From Haloterrigena sp. H1 (lineage in GTDB: Archaea; Halobacteriota; Halobacteria; Halobacteriales; Natrialbaceae), in contig NZ_SMZK01000001.1 of NCBI RefSeq assembly GCF_005938085.1, positions 434,001-498,000 of the forward strand: 64,000 nt of DNA, in the 5' to 3' direction. The number at the start of each line of letters is the position of its first letter. The first letter of the stretch is position 1. Positions 35,845 to 43,487 of the stretch are shown one piece after another. Made by a program: the position numbers and the translations under genes. Under the pieces are notes generated by a model that was given only the letters and a program-made list of their open reading frames with translations, was not told where the DNA came from and made no database searches.

Positions 35845-36255
35845 GTGGAGATATCTGAAAAACTGTTGTGTCTGTTCAGTACGGACGTGTCGGAAGAGGA
35901 GGATCGCTACGTCATCGAGGTACCGCGCCAGGAAGTCGAGACCGGCGACATCGACCCCGGCGAGGTCTATCGCGTCGCGCTCATCTCGCGTGAAGACGAG
36001 CCGAGCGGCGACGAGGGGACGACGACCACGACGCCCCAGAGTGCGCCGTCGGAGCCACAGCCACCGGTCGACGTCGGCGAAACGCGCTACGTCGAGATCG
36101 AAGACATCGGCAAACAGGGCGACGGCATCGCCCGCGTCGAACGCGGCTACGTCATCATCGTTCCCGGGGCCGACGTCGGCGAACGCGTCAAGATCGAGGT
36201 CACCGAGGTCAAGTCGAACTTCGCTGTCGGCGAGATCATCGAAGACACGTTCTAA
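35845..36255 (+). CDS. TRAM domain protein
   Basis: A 136-residue protein. An N-terminal module (EISEKLLCLFSTDVSEEED) leads through a Ser/Thr/Pro linker to a C-terminal TRAM domain at about 78-136 (YVEIEDIGKQGDGIARVERG, VIIVPGADVGERVKIEVTEV). TRAM is a beta-barrel RNA-binding fold, and small archaeal TRAM proteins act as RNA chaperones in some species. The GTG at 35845 gives the N-terminus I recall for haloarchaeal members; an ATG at 35812 is in frame and adds 11 residues. Confidence 0.85.
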   Translation: MEISEKLLCLFSTDVSEEEDRYVIEVPRQEVETGDIDPGEVYRVALISREDEPSGDEGTTTTTPQSAPSEPQPPVDVGETRYVEIEDIGKQGDGIARVERGYVIIVPGADVGERVKIEVTEVKSNFAVGEIIEDTF

Positions 36256-36283
36256 CAACGACCTTTTTACTGGGGGCATCGGT

Positions 36284-36300
36284 TGGCGTCATAGACGCCA
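36284..36300. terminator. Terminator-like hairpin after TRAM gene
   Basis: TGGCGTC-ata-GACGCCA is a perfect 7-bp stem with outer GGTT/AACC pairing, 28 bp past the TRAM stop and followed by caaaaaatctc. A second perfect stem, GAAGAGC-agc-GCTCTTC, lies at 36339-36355. It would serve the convergent YkgJ-family gene. Confidence 0.5.
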
Positions 36301-36405
36301 GTCTCAACCCCAACAAAAAATCTCGATCAAAAACACCGGAAGAGCAGCGCTCTTCGGAGACTCCGCTCACTTCGTTCTGATTGATCGACCTGCTTCAGAC
36401 TCGTT

Positions 36406-37080
36406 TCAGTCCTCGAGCGGCGTTCCATCCATCCGTTTTGCCCCTTCCGAGTCGTGGACGACGACCTCGCCGGAATCAGGATCGGCGGGCCGGTAGGTAT
36501 CTCGGACGGCGATCGCCTCCTCGAGTTCCCGCACTGCGCGTTCTTTGAGCGCCTGTGCCAACTCCTCGGCATCGTCGCGGGAGATGTCGCGGCCGAGACC
36601 CTCGCACTCGTGGGCGCGGACGATACCTTCTTCGTCGACGGCTTCGCCCATCGGCTGGCTCGTTCCGGCCAGTGCTACGCTGAAGGGGTAGGTCCGACAG
36701 ATCAGTGGACGGTCCTCATGGGCGACGCAGGTCCCCATCCCGTCGGCTTCCTCGTAGAAAACGCAGTCGCCACAGCCGTCGGTCTGGAGCGCCCACTCGA
36801 AGGTCTCGCCTTCGAGCGTCCCGTCCTCGGACTCGGCAAGGCCGTAGGGCATCGGACGGGCAACGTCGCGCCAGTCGCGTTCTTCGTCGCCGGTCGCGGC
36901 TGCTTGCTGGAGGTCGCGCACTTCGTCGGGAAACACCGTCGCGGTGTGGTCGTCTTCACCATCGGCCGTACAGCAGGCCCCACAGCGGGTACACTCGAAG
37001 CCGATCGACTCGATCGCGTCCGCGAGATCGGCGACTGCGAGCTGGCGAGCGGCGTCGAGTTCGGCCTCGAGCGATTGCAC
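36406..37080 (-). CDS. YkgJ family cysteine-cluster protein
   Basis: A 224-residue protein with the YkgJ/Fe-S oxidoreductase Cys pattern: CTRCGACC at about 35-42, CGDCVFY at about 99-105, then GTCVAHEDRPLICRTYPF. The eight or so cysteines are thought to bind zinc or an Fe-S cluster. The biochemical role is unknown. It lies just downstream of the MBL hydrolase on the same strand (30 bp), perhaps one transcript. Confidence 0.8.
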   Translation of the reverse strand: MQSLEAELDAARQLAVADLADAIESIGFECTRCGACCTADGEDDHTATVFPDEVRDLQQAAATGDEERDWRDVARPMPYGLAESEDGTLEGETFEWALQTDGCGDCVFYEEADGMGTCVAHEDRPLICRTYPFSVALAGTSQPMGEAVDEEGIVRAHECEGLGRDISRDDAEELAQALKERAVRELEEAIAVRDTYRPADPDSGEVVVHDSEGAKRMDGTPLED

Positions 37081-37110
37081 ATCCGACGGGAGGTCGCCGA
37101 CAGGGAAAAG

Positions 37111-37932
37111 TCAGTCGTCCGCGAGCGACGCTGCCGGCTGGCCGTCCCACGCGACGTGGCTCTCGACGGCGAGTTTCTCGAGGTGGGCGGCGACCGTCGC
37201 CCGTGCGAGGTCACGCACGCCTGTGAGGTCCTTGTCGTATGCCGTCTCGAGGACTTCCGCGACCGTGTCGGCACCCATCGCGGCTGCCTCCCGGATCCGC
37301 TGCTCGCGCTCGGTCCGGTGGGTGAGCAGGCGCTCGAGGGTCGCTCGTGGGGCGTGGATTTCGGGGCCGTGGCCGGGATACAATGCCGGTGGATCGATCG
37401 CACGGAGCCGACGCAGCGTCGTCATGTATGCGCGCATATCCCCCTCCGGCGCGCCGACGACGACGCTGCCCTCGCGGACGGCACAGTCGCCACAGCAGAT
37501 CGGTCCGCCGTGGCCGGCCTCGAGCGCGACGTGATCGGGGGCGTGTCCCGGCGTGTCGAGGATGCGGACGCGCTCGTCGCCGAGGGGGATCGTCGTGCCG
37601 GGCGTAAACGTGCGGTCGGGATCGCAGCCGGTCGTGTCACGGAACCGATCAACGCGGCCGTAGCGAGCCCACACCGTCGCGTCGGTTGCGGCCGCGTACG
37701 GCTCGACGGCACCGACGTGGTCGGGATGGGTGTGCGTGACGAGAACGTGGTCGACGGTGTAGTCCTCGAGCAGCCGATCGAGGTCGTCGGTTTTCGCTGC
37801 CGGGTCGACGAGTATCGCTGGCTTGCCGCCGGCCCCGCCGTATCGCGTCTCGGTTGCGCTGACGAGATAGGCGTTGGTCTCCCCACCCGGCGCACGTGTC
37901 GCGACTGGGATCGGACACCGCGTGACGTGCAT
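37111..37932 (-). CDS. MBL-fold metallo-hydrolase
   Basis: A 273-residue metallo-beta-lactamase fold protein. The metal motif HTHPDHVGAV is at about 71-80; a second His lies in DTPGHAPDHVALE and a metal Asp in CCGDCAV. A helical C-terminal extension (RATLERLLTHRTEREQRIRE) is typical of the glyoxalase II/LACTB2-like subgroup. The substrate is unknown; thioester or RNA-type phosphodiester hydrolysis are the family options. Start MHVTRCPIPVAT at 37932. Confidence 0.85.
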   Translation of the reverse strand: MHVTRCPIPVATRAPGGETNAYLVSATETRYGGAGGKPAILVDPAAKTDDLDRLLEDYTVDHVLVTHTHPDHVGAVEPYAAATDATVWARYGRVDRFRDTTGCDPDRTFTPGTTIPLGDERVRILDTPGHAPDHVALEAGHGGPICCGDCAVREGSVVVGAPEGDMRAYMTTLRRLRAIDPPALYPGHGPEIHAPRATLERLLTHRTEREQRIREAAAMGADTVAEVLETAYDKDLTGVRDLARATVAAHLEKLAVESHVAWDGQPAASLADD

Positions 37933-38028
37933 ACCTCGCCAGTGGGACCGGGTCAAAAAGGATGTATCGACGCCGGCTGGCTCCCTCGAACAGGCCGTCT
38001 CGATCCGCGAACGCGCGTTCCGAGCCGG

Positions 38029-38310
38029 TCAGCGCTTGAGGAAGTAGACTTGCTTGCGTGCGTCGCGGAAGCTGTACCGCGAGCCGATGAGGCCGACGTC
38101 CTCGAGTCGGTTGAGTGCGTAGCGAACGGTGCGATCGGGCAGTAGCGATTCCTCAGCGAGTTGGCCCTGCGAGAGCGGCGAGTCGGTCTCTAACACTTTC
38201 GCGACGAGCTTCGCACTCGGTGGCAGGTCACGGAGTCGGTCGCGGTATTCCTCCTCCGAGAGGAGTTCCTCGGCAGCGGTGGCACGGTCTTCGGCTGTAC
38301 TCATGCTCAT
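38029..38310 (-). CDS. MarR-like winged-helix regulator
   Basis: A 93-residue winged-helix DNA-binding protein. LPPSAKLVAKVLETDSPLSQ and GQLAEESLLPDRTVRYALNR form the helix-turn-helix, with VGLIGSRYSFRDARKQVYF as the wing. Common in haloarchaea as a small repressor-like protein. ATGs at 38310 and 38304 are both possible. The 210-bp A/T-rich region to the divergent methyltransferase gene is the obvious place for autoregulation. Confidence 0.82.
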   Translation of the reverse strand: MSMSTAEDRATAAEELLSEEEYRDRLRDLPPSAKLVAKVLETDSPLSQGQLAEESLLPDRTVRYALNRLEDVGLIGSRYSFRDARKQVYFLKR

Positions 38311-38486
38311 ACTCGAGCCAGCGGCGTGGTTGGTGGTAAAGCTTCCCTATATGTGGATACGGATACTGAAGTTTGTATAATGCGTATGAATGATGTATTA
38401 ACACGTTTATATAGTTCGGGTTTCGGCAACGATGGTCACGCAAGATAGCAGTACAGAGCCTGGTTCGTCGGCGGGACTCCAGTATC

Positions 38487-38494
38487 GTTTTATC
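38487..38494 (+). promoter_or_regulatory. TATA-like element of methyltransferase gene
   Basis: gttttatc is centred about 30 bp before GTG 38521. A stronger TATA, tttatatag, lies at about 38405-38413 in the same A/T-rich strip, so a second upstream start is possible. Confidence 0.4.
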
Positions 38495-38520
38495 CCAGCA
38501 CGACAGTAGATTCGCCCAGT

Positions 38521-39228
38521 GTGAAAGGACAGGAGTGGTACCAAGCCGACGACGTCGCCGAGGAATATGACGATAAGCGATTCTCCCGGGGCGGCCAGCT
38601 GATCGACCGTCGGGAGAAAGAAGCCGTCCTCGAGGCGATCATGCCAGTCGAGGATCGGAAGGTCCTCGAAATCGCCTGTGGTACTGGGCGGTTTACGGTC
38701 ATGCTCGCCCACCAGGGAGCCGACGTCGTGGGACTGGACATCTCGGCGGCGATGTTACAGCAGGGACGACGAAAAGCGCAGAACACCGAACTCGCGGGTA
38801 CGCTCGAGTTCCTCCGAGGAGATGCGGGCCGACTGCCGTTTCCGGACGATCACTTCGATACCGTCATCGCGATGCGGTTTTTCCACCTTGCGGACGATCC
38901 GGAGGCGTTCTTAGAGGAGATGCGTCGCGTCTCTCGCGATCAGATCGTCTTCGACACGTTCAACCGCTTTTCGGCCCGCAGTATCTACAACTGGGCGCTG
39001 CCGATGGGGTCGCGCCTGTACTCGAAAAGCGAAATCGCAGTGCTGCTCGCGAAGACGGGTCTCACGCTCGTCGACGTCGAGGACGATTTCCTCCTCCCAT
39101 ACGGGCTGTATCGGTCGATCCCTAACAGTCTCGCCTCGCCACTTCGGATGCTCGACGAGGCAATCGGTGAATTGCCGACCACCGACCACGCCGCGTCCGT
39201 CTCGTACTGGAACGCGCGCGTTCGCTGA
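38521..39228 (+). CDS. SAM-dependent methyltransferase, class I
   Basis: A 235-residue Rossmann-fold methyltransferase. Motif I VLEIACGTGRFTVMLA (about 46-61) binds SAM, and VVGLDISAAML has the acidic residue of motif II. GDAGRLPFPDDHFDTVIAM is motif III/IV. The acceptor is unknown; the fold is UbiE/MenG-like. The start is GTG (VKGQEWYQADDVAEEYD, standard for this group). It lies 50 bp before a glycosyltransferase on the same strand, so the pair may modify the same surface or lipid molecule. Confidence 0.87.
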   Translation: MKGQEWYQADDVAEEYDDKRFSRGGQLIDRREKEAVLEAIMPVEDRKVLEIACGTGRFTVMLAHQGADVVGLDISAAMLQQGRRKAQNTELAGTLEFLRGDAGRLPFPDDHFDTVIAMRFFHLADDPEAFLEEMRRVSRDQIVFDTFNRFSARSIYNWALPMGSRLYSKSEIAVLLAKTGLTLVDVEDDFLLPYGLYRSIPNSLASPLRMLDEAIGELPTTDHAASVSYWNARVR

Positions 39229-39277
39229 CCCGACTGGAATCCAACCTATTTACTATTGGGGCCTCTTATTGGCAGGT

Positions 39278-40228
39278 ATGGAGCTCTCGGTGGTGGTCTC
39301 GACGCTCAACGACCGAGAGCGATTGGTATCGTGTCTTGACGCGCTCGCCGAGCGAACGCCGGCCGAAACCGAGCGCATCGTCGTCAACGGCCCCTCCTCG
39401 GACGGAACGACTGGCGTGGTCCGTGACCGCAACGACATCGATGTCCTCGTCGAAATCTCCGAGCGAACTCCGAACGTCTCCCGCAACGCCGGCCTCGAAC
39501 TCGCGACGGGCGACGTCGTCGCCTTTCTCGACGGCGAGTACGCGATCGATCACAGCTGGTATCCAGCCATCGACGAGTCGATGGCCGACGGGACCGACGT
39601 CGTCACCGGCCCCGTAACCGGCCGCCCCATCGACGACGCCGAGCCGTCGTCACACGCCGTCGATGGCCGGACCGTCACGCACTTTCACGGAGATAACGTC
39701 GCGTTCGACCGTTCCGTCCTCGAGGCGCTGGACGGCTTCGACGAGTATCTCACACAGGCAGGTGAGCGCGACTGTGCGCATCGGGTCGCGAGCCTCGACT
39801 TCGAGGTGTCGTGGAACGCGGCGATGGCCGCTCGCTGTGAGGTCGGAACTGCCGGCGGTGGATCGATCGACTCGAGGCGATCCTCGTCGGAACTCCGTTC
39901 CGATGGTGGCCGCACCGATCCCGACTGGGGCACAGCCTATCGATCGCTGTCGTACCGGTTGGCGAAAAACTATGGCCTGCGACCGAACGTCCTCGCTCGA
40001 ACCGCCGGTAGCGCGCTGCGAGAAGGGGCTGCCGGCGTGTGCCGACTGGCGGCCGGCGAGGCGACACCGACGGGCTGGCTCTCTGATGGGACTGATGTCG
40101 TCAGGAACGTCACACGCGGCCTGTGGGATGGCGCTCGAGCCCGATACCGTGATCGCTCTCGGCGGCGCAATCCACACGGACTCTCACAACGACACGACCG
40201 GGCAGTGCAGGTCTACGACTGGCGCTGA
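39278..40228 (+). CDS. Glycosyltransferase family 2
   Basis: A 316-residue GT-A fold glycosyltransferase. The N-terminus MELSVVVSTLNDRERLVSC is the nucleotide-sugar start, followed by NVSRNAGLELATGDVVAFLD with a DxD-like metal site (FLDGEY). GDNVAFDRSVLEALDGFDE completes the catalytic domain. No C-terminal membrane helix is evident. Probably adds a sugar to a surface glycan or lipid. Ends at TGA 40226-40228, one base before a family B repeat. Confidence 0.85.
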   Translation: MELSVVVSTLNDRERLVSCLDALAERTPAETERIVVNGPSSDGTTGVVRDRNDIDVLVEISERTPNVSRNAGLELATGDVVAFLDGEYAIDHSWYPAIDESMADGTDVVTGPVTGRPIDDAEPSSHAVDGRTVTHFHGDNVAFDRSVLEALDGFDEYLTQAGERDCAHRVASLDFEVSWNAAMAARCEVGTAGGGSIDSRRSSSELRSDGGRTDPDWGTAYRSLSYRLAKNYGLRPNVLARTAGSALREGAAGVCRLAAGEATPTGWLSDGTDVVRNVTRGLWDGARARYRDRSRRRNPHGLSQRHDRAVQVYDWR

Positions 40229-40229
40229 C

Positions 40230-40319
40230 TGAGACGGGCTGCTGTCCCGATCTCCGGCGTACCCGCAGGACGGGACGGGTCGCGGACCCGCCGGCATCCA
40301 CCGACAGGAGTCCATATGA
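40230..40319 (+). repeat. MITE-like repeat family B, copy 2
   Basis: A 90-bp element from tgagacgggctgctgtc to gacaggagtccatatga, with inverted ends as in the other copies. Its left 50 bp are almost identical to the copy at 41389. It lies immediately after the glycosyltransferase stop, in the 323-bp gap before the SIMPL gene. Confidence 0.8.
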
Positions 40320-40364
40320 CGGCCCCAAAGCGACACTCGAGCGAAGTCACCCCTCGTCGGCGTC

Positions 40365-40512
40365 GATATATAGAGGTCGGTCTCTGCGCGTCCTTGCTGT
40401 ACTCCGAGACGCCAATGAGACCGATTCGTTAGTACAGCTGGCTAACACGATGTGCTTGACTGTTTTCTGAAAGGTTTCGCTCCCGCCGAAGCTCAAACGG
40501 CCGTTTGAGCTT
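40365..40512 (+). ncRNA. Possible small RNA (unconfirmed)
   Basis: A TATA-like gatatatag lies near 40365-40373 with no gene starting within range. About 25 bp on, an 8-bp perfect inverted repeat (GCTGTACT at 40396-40403, AGTACAGC at 40431-40438) encloses a 27-nt loop. The stretch then reaches a 24-bp perfect palindrome at 40489-40512 that could end a transcript. A tiny frame (ATG AGA CCG ATT CGT TAG) sits inside. Evidence is structural only. Confidence 0.25.
40489..40512. promoter_or_regulatory. 24-bp perfect palindrome upstream of SIMPL gene
   Basis: The half-site AAGCTCAAACGG is followed directly by its exact reverse complement, with no spacer. It ends 9 bp before the TATA-like gtttattt (40521-40528), whose centre is 28 bp upstream of ATG 40552. 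A site just upstream of TATA/BRE is typical for an activator or repressor; it could also be a transcript-ending hairpin. Confidence 0.5.
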
Positions 40513-40551
40513 GGGGGTGTGTTTATTTCTCTCCCGATTAGTCACTACTCT

Positions 40552-41310
40552 ATGGAGAGACGACAGTTCCTTGCGGCCTCGAGTATCGGCCTGACGGCAA
40601 CGATGGCGGGATGTGTGGGGCAGTCGCTCGGGAGCGATGGAGCGACACCCGACGATGCCGGATCGAATACGGGAGTCTCGGGCAGCGACGGAGAAATCAC
40701 GGTCAGTGCCGACGGCGACGTTGAGGCGGAACCGGATCAGGCAGTGATCAGTGTCGGCGTCGAAGCGAACGGCCAGAGCGCTGATGCCGTGTCCAACGAC
40801 CTGGCGGCCGGAGCGGACAGTCTTCGCACGGCGTTCGACGACCTCGGAATTCCCGAGGAGAACGTCGACGAAGGCCAGTACCGGGTGTATCCGGCACGCG
40901 GACGAGACGCCGACGGTTTCGAAGGATCACACTCCTTCGAGGTGGTCGTCACCGATGTCGATCGCGTCGGCGAGATCATCGATACGGTGGTCGACGCCGG
41001 TGCGGACAACGTGGGCGGCGTCCGCTTTACGTTGCGTCCGGAGACCCGGGAGGAATACAGAGCGAACGCGATCGATGCCGCACTGGCGAACGCCGACGCG
41101 GAAGCGTCCCATATCGCTACCAATCGCAACGTCTCCCTCGAGGGAACGACGACGGTCAAGACCGGTGACGTGGACGTCCGGGCATACTATGCCGAATCGG
41201 AAGCCAGCGACGCTGCGGCAAGCGGCGGGGCACCACCGACCGAAATCGACGCGGAACCGGTCACCGTCAGCGCCAGCGTGACGGTCACGTACGCGTTTAC
41301 GGCTCAGTGA
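40552..41310 (+). CDS. SIMPL (DUF541) domain lipoprotein
   Basis: A 252-residue exported protein. The N-terminus ERRQFLAASSIGLTATMAGC carries a twin-arginine motif and a lipobox with Cys21, so it is probably Tat-exported and lipid-anchored outside the membrane. Residues 50-250 form the SIMPL domain (TVSADGDVEAEPDQAVISVG, LRTAFDDLGIPEENV, VTASVTVTYAF-type ending). Bacterial relatives are periplasmic, and some protect against oxidative stress; the role here is unknown. A linker (GSDGATPDDAGSN) follows the lipobox. The promoter and palindrome lie upstream. Confidence 0.87.
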   Translation: MERRQFLAASSIGLTATMAGCVGQSLGSDGATPDDAGSNTGVSGSDGEITVSADGDVEAEPDQAVISVGVEANGQSADAVSNDLAAGADSLRTAFDDLGIPEENVDEGQYRVYPARGRDADGFEGSHSFEVVVTDVDRVGEIIDTVVDAGADNVGGVRFTLRPETREEYRANAIDAALANADAEASHIATNRNVSLEGTTTVKTGDVDVRAYYAESEASDAAASGGAPPTEIDAEPVTVSASVTVTYAFTAQ

Positions 41311-41388
41311 CGGCGACGGCCCGCTCGTCGTGTACGGTTCGCCCGGTTCGAGCCCAGTGCTGGTCAGGGTGAGTGAGTTAGGTGCCAC

Positions 41389-41471
41389 TGAAACGGGCTG
41401 CTGTCCCGATCTCCGGCGTACCCGCAGGACGGGCCGCGGACCAGCCGGTATGCTGTCAGGAGTCCGTATGA
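41389..41471 (+). repeat. MITE-like repeat family B, copy 3
   Basis: An 83-bp element from tgaaacgggctgctgtc to gtcaggagtccgtatga. It is the copy closest to that at 40230. It sits in the 471-bp gap 41311-41781, which also holds a lone family A end (ggccgacagtat, 41645-41656) and a strong hairpin at 41711-41748. No gene is convincing in that gap. Confidence 0.8.
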
Positions 41472-41710
41472 AACGAGCGACACGCCGATCGTATAGCTGT
41501 CTGCGGTCGGATATGTACCGCTTCGGGCACCCCTCGTTCTGGCCGTGTGTCTGCCAGGAGAGCCGCCGGTGGGCAAACAGGCGGTCACGTAAGCGGCTCT
41601 CGGTGGTCGTCACCGATCGACCAGGTCGAGTCTACATCCGTCGTGGCCGACAGTATGAGCGGTGTCGAAACGACGCGATAACGGACTAGTGGTTCGTCAA
41701 GCCTGACTTT

Positions 41711-41748
41711 GCGAGTCGAACCGATCGGGGTTATTTGGTTCGACTCGC
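41711..41748. terminator. 12-bp perfect hairpin downstream of carA
   Basis: GCGAGTCGAACC (41711-41722) pairs perfectly with GGTTCGACTCGC (41737-41748) around a 14-nt loop, 33 bp beyond the carA stop. It probably ends or stabilises the carA transcript. The right arm resembles a tRNA T-arm but no tRNA can be built around it. Confidence 0.5.
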
Positions 41749-41781
41749 ACGTCGACGCGTGACGGAGAAAACGGCAGCCGA

Positions 41782-42861
41782 TCAGTCGTCGGCAGGAACC
41801 GCTCGCGAGTCAGCTCGCCCGGAAGCCATGGCGAGCACGTCGTCGAAGAAGTCGAGGGTGTCTTCGGGGCCGGGGTTGGCCTCGGGGTGATACTGGCGGG
41901 TGATGACGTCGTACTCGACGCCGTCGATTCCCTCGGATGTGTCGTCGTTGACGTTTATCTGGGTGACCTCGAGGTGCTCGCCGGGGTCGGCGACCGTGTA
42001 GCCGTGGTTCTGGGTGGTCATGACGACCTGATTGGACTCGAGATCGAGCACCGGCTGGTTGACGCCGCGGTGGCCGAAGTCCATCTTTTCGGTGGTGCCG
42101 CCGAGTGCCTCGGCGACGATCTGCTGGCCGAGACAGATGCCGGCGACGGGCGTATCCTCGACGAATTCCTCGACGAGTTCGATCGCGCCCTCGAAGTTGA
42201 CCGGGTCACCGGGACCGTTCGAGATAAAGAGGATGTCCGGGTCGACGGCTGCGACGTCCTCGGTGGCCGCGTCGTGGGGGAACACGTGGACGGTCGCGTC
42301 GCGCTCGAGCAGCGAGTCGACGATCGAGCCCTTCGCACCGCAGTCGATCAGCGCCACGTCAGCGCCGTCGTTGTCGTCGCCGTGGACGACGGGCTCGTCG
42401 ACGCTGACCTGTGCGCCGATCTCGGTATGGTCGCTCATGGCCTTGCACTGTTCGAGTTCGGCCAGTGCGTCTTCCTCGGTGACGTCCTCGCCGACGGCGA
42501 TGCCGCATTTCATCGCGCCGCCGTCGCGGATGTCGGTGACGACCTCGCGCGTGTCGAGGTGGTCGACCGCCGGGACACCCTCACTTTCGAGCCACTCGGC
42601 GACGTCCTCGGTGAGTTCCTTCGCGAGCACCGCACGCGGGTGGACACGGTCGGACTCGAAGCGTTCTTCGCGGACGCCGTAGTTACCGATCAGCGGGTAC
42701 GAGAAGGTCAGGACCTGTTCCTCGTAGGATGGGTCGGTCAAACTCTCCTCGTAGCCGGTGTATGCTGTCGTGAAAACGAGTTCACCGCGAGCCGTACCTG
42801 ACGCGCGACCACGTCCCTCGAGTACGTGGCCGCCTTCCAGTGCGACGTAGGCTTCCGTCAT
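41782..42861 (-). CDS. carA: Carbamoyl-phosphate synthase small subunit
   Basis: A 359-residue glutaminase subunit supplying ammonia to CarB for carbamoyl phosphate (pyrimidine and arginine synthesis). N-terminal domain: GHVLEGRGRASGTARGELVF and TAYTGYEESLTDPSY. The class I amidotransferase domain contains PVAGICLGQQIVAEALGG with the nucleophile Cys and a catalytic His-x-Glu in QYHPEANPGPEDT. carB is not in the window. The gene is divergent from an Lrp-type regulator, with dyad sequences in the shared gap. Confidence 0.95.
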   Translation of the reverse strand: MTEAYVALEGGHVLEGRGRASGTARGELVFTTAYTGYEESLTDPSYEEQVLTFSYPLIGNYGVREERFESDRVHPRAVLAKELTEDVAEWLESEGVPAVDHLDTREVVTDIRDGGAMKCGIAVGEDVTEEDALAELEQCKAMSDHTEIGAQVSVDEPVVHGDDNDGADVALIDCGAKGSIVDSLLERDATVHVFPHDAATEDVAAVDPDILFISNGPGDPVNFEGAIELVEEFVEDTPVAGICLGQQIVAEALGGTTEKMDFGHRGVNQPVLDLESNQVVMTTQNHGYTVADPGEHLEVTQINVNDDTSEGIDGVEYDVITRQYHPEANPGPEDTLDFFDDVLAMASGRADSRAVPADD

Positions 42862-42863
42862 TA

Positions 42864-42927
42864 CGATCTACGTATCGGATGGACGTTCATAAGTGTTGTC
42901 TTCGAAGCTGAGTTACGATTTTCGTAA
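42864..42927. promoter_or_regulatory. Candidate Lrp operators between carA and lrp
   Basis: A perfect dyad TTACGA-ttt-TCGTAA lies at 42913-42927. A related TACG-n5-CGTA sits at about 42863-42875, next to the carA start codon. The 102-bp gap serves both divergent genes. Adjacent Lrp-family regulators usually bind such dyads in their own promoters; binding here is inferred. Confidence 0.4.
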
Positions 42928-42963
42928 TCGGTAAGTGCACGTCGAGTATAGGTACGCATCTCT

Positions 42964-43377
42964 ATGGACGACCTGGACCGACAGATCCTCGATATCCTCC
43001 GGCGTGACGCCAGAACGCCGTATACGGAGATCGCCGACGAGGTCGAAACGAGCGAGGGGACCGTGCGCAACCGTGTCGAACGAATGATGGACGACGACGT
43101 CATCGAGCGCTTTACCATCTCGACGCGAACGGGAAACGTCCAGGCGATGCTCGAGATCAGCGTCGCGGTCGACGTCGACACCAAGGGTGTTTCCGAGCGG
43201 ATGGCCGAGTGGGACGAGGTCGACTTCGTCTGGATGGTCTCGGGCGAGCAAGACATCGTCCTCGTCGTCGACGCTGCGGACACACGCGGGGTCAACGATC
43301 TCATTACGAAAGCCCGCGATCAGGACGAGGTTGTCAGCACGAAGACACGACTCATTCTGGACGAAGAACTCGGCTGA
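42964..43377 (+). CDS. Lrp/AsnC family regulator
   Basis: A 137-residue regulator. The N-terminal winged helix is at about 1-55 (LDRQILDILRRDARTPYTEI, EVETSEGTVRNRVERMM). The C-terminal RAM effector-binding domain is at about 65-135 (AMLEISVAVDVDTKGVSERM, DFVWMVSGEQDIVLVVDA). Forms dimers to octamers that respond to amino acids. Its divergence from carA suggests control of carbamoyl-phosphate or amino-acid supply; the effector is unknown. Confidence 0.9.
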   Translation: MDDLDRQILDILRRDARTPYTEIADEVETSEGTVRNRVERMMDDDVIERFTISTRTGNVQAMLEISVAVDVDTKGVSERMAEWDEVDFVWMVSGEQDIVLVVDAADTRGVNDLITKARDQDEVVSTKTRLILDEELG

Positions 43378-43487
43378 ACCGAGGTCTGGGGTCGTCTCGA
43401 GCGACCTGAGATTCAGATTGTATCGGTATTCTCAGTGAGTTGGAAAACATCGGTCCCTTTTTCGAGTTGGGTTTATATTCACACATA

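Noticed and set aside
36454..38145. Very long open frame (563 codons) on the + strand
   Set aside because: It lies antisense to the YkgJ-family and MBL hydrolase genes, which have clear motifs. Long antisense frames are expected in GC-rich haloarchaeal DNA.
41468..41689. 73-codon frame starting at the ATG of the family B repeat
   Set aside because: Arg-rich, with no acidic bias as in genuine haloarchaeal proteins, and it overlaps repeat remnants.
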